From: Sipunculus nudus | Taxonomy: Eukaryota; Annelida; Sipuncula; Golfingiida; Sipunculidae | Assembly (NCBI GenBank): GCA_026874595.1 | Contig: CM049307.1 | Span: 4,489,579 to 4,553,578, forward strand | DNA length: 64,000 nucleotides | Reading direction: 5' to 3' | Shown here: positions 57,501 to 64,000 of the stretch, in pieces | How the letters are laid out: the number at the start of each line of letters is the position of its first letter | Position numbering within the stretch: the stretch's first letter is position 1 | Made by a program: the position numbers and the translations under genes | The notes under the pieces: model-generated | Database searches by the model: none | The model's input: the letters and a program-made list of their open reading frames with translations, nothing else | What the model was told of the DNA's origin: nothing

Positions 57501-60500
57501 CTAGTCTTTGGATACATTATAAGACTAGTGAAACACCGGTACCCTGTCCTCCCGCCTCCCGTGTCTTTGGATACATTATAAGACTAGTGAAACACCGGTA
57601 TCTTCTTCTCCTGCCTTCCGTGTCTTTGGATACATTATAAGACTAGTGAAACACCGGTACCCTGTCCTCCCGCCTCCCGTGTCTTTGGATACATTATAAG
57701 ACTAGTGAAACACCGGTACCCTGTCCTCCTGCCTCCCGTGTCTTTGGATACATTATAAGACTAGTGAAACACCGGTACCCTGTCCTCCCGCCTTCCGTGT
57801 CTTTGGATACATTATAAGTCTAGTGAAACACCGGTACCCTGTCCTCCCGCCTCCCGTGTCTTTGGATACATTATAAGACTAGTGAAACACCGGTACCCTG
57901 TCCTCCCGCATTCGGTGTCTTTGGATACATTATAAGTCTAGTGAAACACCGGTACCCTGTCCTCCCGCCTCCCGTGTCTTTGGATTCATTTAAGACTAGT
58001 GAAACACCGGTACCATGTCCTCCCGCCTCCCGTGTCTTTGGATACATTATAAGACTAGTGAAACACCGGTATCTTCTTCTCCTGCCTTCCGTGTCTTTGG
58101 ATACATTATAAGACTAGTGAAACACCGGTACCCTGTCCTCCCGCCTCCCGTGTCTTTGGATACATTATAAGACTAGTGAAACACCGGTACCCTGTCCTCC
58201 CGCCTCCCGTGTCTTTGGATACATTATAAGACTAGTGAAACACCGGTACCCTGTCCTTCCGCCTCCCGTGTCTTTGGATACATTATAAGACTAGTGAAAC
58301 ACCGGTACCCTGTCCTCCCGCCTCCCGTGTCTTTGGATACATTATAAGACTAGTGAAACACCGGTACCCTGTCCTCCCGCCTCCCGTGTCTTTGGATACA
58401 TTATAAGACTAGTGAAACACCGGTACCCTGTCCTCCCGCCTCCCGTGTCTTTGGATACATTATAAGACTAGTGAAACACCGGTACCCTGTCCTCCTGCCT
58501 CCCGTGTCTTTGGATACATTATAAGACTAGTGAAACAACTGTACCCTGTCCTCCCGCCTTCCGTGTCTTTGGATACATTATAAGTCTAGTGAAACACCGG
58601 TACCCTGTCCTCCCGCCTCCCGTGTCTTTGGATACATTATAAGACTAGTGAAACACCGGTACCCTGTCCTCCCGCCTCCCGTGTCTTTGGATACATTATA
58701 AGACTAGTGAAACACCGGTATCTTCTCCTCCCGCCTCCCGTGTCTTTGGATACATTATAAGACTAGTGAAACACCGGTATCTTCTCCCCCCGCCTCCCGT
58801 GTCTCTGGATACATTATAAGTCTAGTGAAACACCGGTACCCTGTCCTCCCGCCTCCCGTGTCTTTGGATACATTATAAGACTAGTGAAACACCGGTACCC
58901 TGTCCTCCCGCCTCCCGTGTCTTTGGATACATTATAAGACTAGTGAAACACCGGTATCTTCTTCTCCTGCCTTCCGAGTCTTTGGATACATTATAAGACT
59001 AGTGAAACACCGGTATCCTGTCCTCCCGCCTCCCGTGTCTTTGGATACATTATAAGACTAGTGAAACACCGGTACCCTGTCCTCCCGCCTCCCGTGTCTT
59101 TGGATACATTATAAGACTAGTGAAACACCGGTATCTTCTTCTCCTGCCTTCCGTGTCTTTGGATACATTATAAGACTAGTGAAACACCGGTATCCTGTCC
59201 TCCCGCCTCCCGTGTCTTTGGATACATTATAAGACTAGTGAAACACCGGTACCCTGTCCTCCCGCCTCCCGTGTCTTTGGATACATTATAAGACTAGTGA
59301 AACACCGGTATCTTCTCCTCCTGCCTCCCGTGTCTTTAGATACATTATAAGACTAGTGAAACACCGGTACCCTGTCCTCCCGCCTCCCGTGTCTTTGGAT
59401 ACATTATAAGACTAGTGAAACACCGGTATCTTCTCCTCCTGCCTTCCGTGTCTTTGGATACATTATAAGACTAGTGAAACACCGGCACCCTGTCCTCCCG
59501 CCTCCCGTGTCTTTGGATACATTATAAGACTAGTGAAACACCGGTATCTTCTCCTCCTGCCTTTCGTGTCTTTGGATACATTATAAGACTAGTGAAACAC
59601 CGTTACCCTGTCCTCCCGCCTTCCGTGTCTTTGGATACATTATAAGACTAGTGAAACACCGGTACCCTGTCCTCCCGCCTTCCGTGTCTTTGGATACATT
59701 ATAAGACTAGTGAAACACCGGTACCCTGTCCTCCCGCCTCCCGTGTCTTTGGATACATTATAAGACTAGTGAAACACCGGTATCTTCTTCTCCTGCCTTC
59801 CGTGTCTTTGGATACATTATAAGACTAGTGAAACACCGGTACCCTGTCCTCCCGCCTCCCGTGTCTTTGGATACATTATAAGACTAGTGAAACACCGGTA
59901 CCCTGTCCTCCCGCCTCCCGTGTCTTTGGATACATTATAAGACTAGTGAAACACCGGTATCTTCTCCTCCTGCCTTCCGTGTCTTTGGATACATTATAAG
60001 ACTAGTGAAACACCGGTACCCTGTCCTCCCGCCTCCCGTGTCTTTGGATACATTATAAGACTAGTGAAACACCGGTACCCTGTCCTCCCGCCTCCCGTGT
60101 CTTTGGATACATTATAAGACTAGTGAAACACCGGTATCTTCTCCTCCTGCCTTCCGTGTCTTTGGATACATTATAAGACTAGTGAAACACCGGTACCCTG
60201 TCCTCCCGCCTCCCGTGTCTTTGGATACATTATAAGACTAGTGAAACACCGGTACCCTGTCCTCCCGCCTCCCGTGTCTTTGGATACATTATAAGACTAG
60301 TGAAACACCGGTACCCTGTCCTCCCGCCTCCCGTGTCTTTGGATACATTATAAGACTAGTGAAACACCGGTACCCTGTCCTCCCGCCTCCCGTGTCTTTG
60401 GATACATTATAAGACTAGTGAAACACCGGTATCTTCTCCTCCTGCCTTCCGTGTCTTTGGATACATTATAAGACTAGTGAAACACCGGTACCCTGTCCTC

Positions 60501-63500
60501 CCGCATCCCGTGTCTTTGGATACATTATAAGATTAGTGAAACACCGGTACCCTGTCCTCCCGCCTCCCGTGTCTTTGGATACATTATAAGACTAGTGAAA
60601 CACCGGTACCCTGTCCTCCCGCCTCCCGTGTCTTTGGATACATTATAAGACTAGTGAAACACCGGTATCTTCTCCTCCTGCCTTCCGTCTCTTTGGATAC
60701 ATTATAAGACTAGTGAAACACCGGTACCCTGTCCTCCCGCCTTCCGTGTCTTTGGATACATTATAATTCTAGTAAAACACCGGTACCCTGTCCTCCCGCC
60801 TCCCGTGTCTTTGGATACATTATAAGACTAGTAAAACACTGGTATCTTCTCCTCCTGCCTCCCGTGTCTTTGGATACATTATAAGACTAGTGAAACACCG
60901 GTACCCTGTCCTCCCGCCTCCCGTATCTTTGGATACATTATAAGACTAGTGAAACACCGGTACCCTGTCCTCCCGCCTCCCGTGTCTTTGGATACATTAT
61001 AAGACTAGTGAAACACCGGTATCTTCTCCTCCTGCCTTCCGTGTCTTTGGATACATTATAAGACTAGTGAAACACCGGTACCCTGTCCTCCCGCCTTCCG
61101 TGTCTTTGGATACATTATAAGACTAGTGAAACACCGGTACCCTGTCCTCCCGCCTCCCGTGTCTTTGGATACATTATAAGACTAGTGAAACACCGGTATC
61201 TTCTCCTCCTGCCTTCCGTGTCTTTGGATACATTATAAGACTAGTGAAACACCGGTACCCTGTCCTCCCGCCTCCCGTGTCTTTGGATACATTATAAGTC
61301 TAGTAAAACACCGGTACCCTGTCCTCCCGCCTCCCGTGTCTTTGGATACATTATAAGACTAGTGAAACACCGGTATCTTCTCCTCCTGCCTTCCGTGTCT
61401 TTGGATACATTATAAGACTAGTGAAACACCGGTATCCTGTCCTCCCGCCTCCCGTGTCTTTGGATACATTATAAGACTAGTGAAACACCGGTACCCTGTC
61501 CTCCCGCCTCCCGTGTCTTTGGATACATTATCAGACTAGTGAAACACCGGTATCTTCTCCTCCCGCCTCCCGTTTCTTTGGATACATTATAAGACTAGTG
61601 AAACACCGGTACCCTGTCCTCCCGCCTCCCGTGTCTTTGGATACATTATAAGACTAGTGAAACACCGGTATCTTCTCCTCCCGCCTCCCGTGTCTTTGGA
61701 TACATTATAAGACTAGTGAAACACCGGTATCCTGTCCTCCCGCCTCCCGTGTCTTTGGATACATTATAAGACTAGTGAAACACCGGTACCCTGTCCTCCC
61801 GCCTCCCGTGTCTTTGGATACATTATAAGACTAGTGAAACACCGGTACCCTGTCCTCCCGCCTCCCGTGTCTTTGGATACATTATAAGACTAGTAAAACA
61901 CCGGTATCTTCTCCTCCTGCCTCCCGTGTCTTTGGATACATTATAAGACTAGTGAAACACCGGTACCCTGTCCTCCCGCCTCCCGTGTCTTTGGATACAT
62001 TATAAGACTAGTAAAACACCGGTATCTTCTCCTCCTGCCTCCCGTGTCTTTGGATACATTATAAGACTAGTGAAACACCGGTACCCTGTCCTCCCGCCTC
62101 CCGTGTCTTTGGATACATTATAAGACTAGTAAAACACCGGTATCTTCTCCTCCTGCCTTCCGTGTCTTTGGATACATTATAAGACTAGTGAAACACCGGT
62201 ACCCTGTCCTCCCGCCTCCCGTGTCTTTGGATACATTATAAGACTAGTGAAACACCGGTACCCTGTCCTCCCGCCTCCCGTGTCTTTGGATACATTATAA
62301 GACTAGTGAAACACCGGTATCTTCTCCTCCTGCCTTCCGTGTCTTTGGATACATTATAAGACTAGTGAAACACCGGTACCCTGTCCTCCCGCCTCCCGTG
62401 TCTTTGGATACATTATAAGACTAGTGAAACACCGGTATCTTCTCCTCCTGCCTTCCGTGTCTTTGGATACATTATAAGACTAGTGAAACACCGGTACCCT
62501 GTCCTCCCACCTCCCGTGTCTTTGGATACATTATAAGACTAGTAAAACACCGGTACCCTGTCCTCCCGCCTCCCGTGTCTTTAGATACATTATAAGACTA
62601 GTGAAACACCGGTATCTTCTCCTCCTGCCTTCCGTGTCTTTGGATACATTATAAGACTAGTGAAACACCGGTACCCTGTCCTCCCGCCTCCCGTGTCTTT
62701 GGATACATTATACGACTAGTGAAACACCGGTATCTTCTCCTCCTGCCTTCCGTGTCTTTGGATACATTATAAGACTAGTGAAACACCGGTACCCTGTCCT
62801 CCCGCCTTCCGTGTCTTTGGATACATTATAAGTCTAGTAAAACACCGGTACCCTGTCCTCCCGCCTCCCGTGTCTTTGGATACATTATAAGACTAGTGAA
62901 ACACCGGTATCTTCTCCCCCCGCCTCCCGTGTCTCTGGATACATTATAAGTCTAGTGAAACACCGGTACCCTGTCCTCCCGCCTCCCGTGTCTTTGGATA
63001 CATTATAAGACTAGTGAAACACCGGTACCCTGTCCTCCCGCCTCCCGTGTCTTTGGATACATTATAAGACTAGTGAAACACCGGTATCTTCTTCTCCTGC
63101 CTTCCGAGTCTTTGGATACATTATAAGACTAGTGAAACACCGGTATCCTGTCCTCCCGCCTCCCGTGTCTTTGGATACATTATAAGACTAGTGAAACACC
63201 GGTACCCTGTCCTCCCGCCTCCCGTGTCTTTGGATACATTATAAGACTAGTGAAACACCGGTATCTTCTTCTCCTGCCTTCCGTGTCTTTGGATACATTA
63301 TAAGACTAGTGAAACACCGGTATCCTGTCCTCCCGCCTCCCGTGTCTTTGGATACATTATAAGACTAGTGAAACACCGGTACCCTGTCCTCCCGCCTCCC
63401 GTGTCTTTGGATACATTATTAGACTAGTGAAACACCGGTATCTTCTCCTCCTGCCTCCCGTGTCTTTAGATACATTATAAGACTAGTGAAACACCGTTAT

Positions 63501-64000
63501 CTTCTCCTCCCGCCTCCCGTGTCTTTGGATACATTATAAGACTAGTGAAACACAGGTATCTTCTCCTCCTGCCTCCCGTGTCTTTAGATACATTATAAGA
63601 CTAGTGAAACACCGGTATCTTCTCCTCCTGCCTCCCGTGTCTTTAGATACATTATAAGACTAGTGAAACACCGGTATCTTCTCCTCCCGCCTCCCGTGTC
63701 TTTGGATACATTATAAGACTAGTGAAACACCGGTATCTTCTCCTCCTGCCTCCCGTGTCTTTAGATACATTATAAGACTAGTGAAACACCGGTATCCTGT
63801 CCTCCTGCCTCCCGTGTCTTTGGATACATTATAAGACTAGTGAAACACCGGTACCCTGTCCTCCCGCCTCCCGTGTCTTTGGATACATTATAAGACTAGT
63901 GAAACACCGGTACCCTGTCCTCCCGCCTCCCGTGTCTTTGAATACATTATAAGACTAGTGAAACACCGGTATCTTCTCCTCCTGCCTTCCGTGTCTTTGG
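54551..64000 (+). repeat. 59-bp satellite-like array, about 153 copies, continuing off the right edge
   Basis: The unit carries CTAGTGAAACACCGGTACCC, TGTCCTCCCGCCTCCCGTGT and CTTTGGATACATTATAAGA. Two monomer classes alternate irregularly: one with ACCCTGTCCTCCCGCCTCCC, the other with ATCTTCTCCTCCTGCCTTCC. Rare variants recur at long distances, including an exact 4,130-bp (70-unit) offset, showing block duplication. Two and a half units left of 54702 are separated from the rest by an inserted MITE. No frame is open across units. Confidence 0.97.
54703..55102. mobile_element. 400-bp TA-flanked MITE inside the 59-bp array
   Basis: Termini: left AAGCTGTGTTTCCATGTATC; right, reverse-complemented, AAGCTGTGTTTCCATTCATC (18 of 20 identical). 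They are flanked by TA (54701-54702 and 55103-55104), and array sequence resumes on both sides. The interior is rich in ACGTACGT, ATCCGC and GCGGATAC and has no coding frame. A Tc1/mariner- or Harbinger-type transposase is plausible from the TA target, without certainty. Confidence 0.75.

Overview
The window looks like animal nuclear DNA, most likely from a marine mollusc such as a bivalve. Coding sequence is sparse and split by GT-AG introns, and most of the rest is AT-rich and full of transposon remnants, minisatellites and (AT)n runs. Several dispersed repeats have the look of known molluscan ones: stretches rich in CCGTCCGTCC, ends in CTAGTT, and GGGGCGTAGCC / AGTGGCGGATCC fragments. The species call is inference.

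Two protein-coding genes can be supported. On the minus strand, the first 3.4 kb hold the 5' part of an unidentified gene: three phase-compatible coding exons (3437-3378, 470-334, 43-1), running off the left edge. On the plus strand, 16111-20080 encodes a complete four-exon LYRM1 homologue (117 residues, LYR motif at residues 10-12). A broken non-LTR retrotransposon reverse transcriptase lies just downstream (about 20960-22060).

Layout. 3.9-10.5 kb: a cluster of terminal-inverted-repeat (TIR) elements, several with visible target-site duplications, inserted into older tandem repeats. 11-13.9 kb: 46-bp and 52-bp minisatellites and a CCGTCC-type repeat. 14.5-20 kb: a hAT-like element, then LYRM1, whose second intron carries another 1.8-kb TIR element. 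21.1-21.8 kb: a 70-bp minisatellite grown inside the reverse transcriptase relic. 22.8-34 kb: dispersed repeats, (AT)n, a possible LTR and palindrome-bearing elements. 35.5-38.7 kb: a 41-bp satellite-like array (about 77 copies) ending at a tRNA-derived SINE. 41.6-45.0 kb: a 47-bp array (about 72 copies) with a recent 1,033-bp internal duplication, broken at its right end by a MITE that itself contains another MITE. 46.4-49.9 kb: a second SINE split by a 3.26-kb transposon with a perfect 9-bp target duplication. 54.6-64 kb: a 59-bp array (about 153 copies, continuing past the right edge), also interrupted by a MITE.

The three large arrays fill roughly 16 kb, a quarter of the window, and from about 20.1 kb rightwards no convincing host coding exon was seen. 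No operon-like logic applies. The main interest is the insertion history: nested elements with readable target sites, array expansion inside a retrotransposon, and two arrays each hit by TA-flanked elements with similar ends. All homology calls were made by eye.
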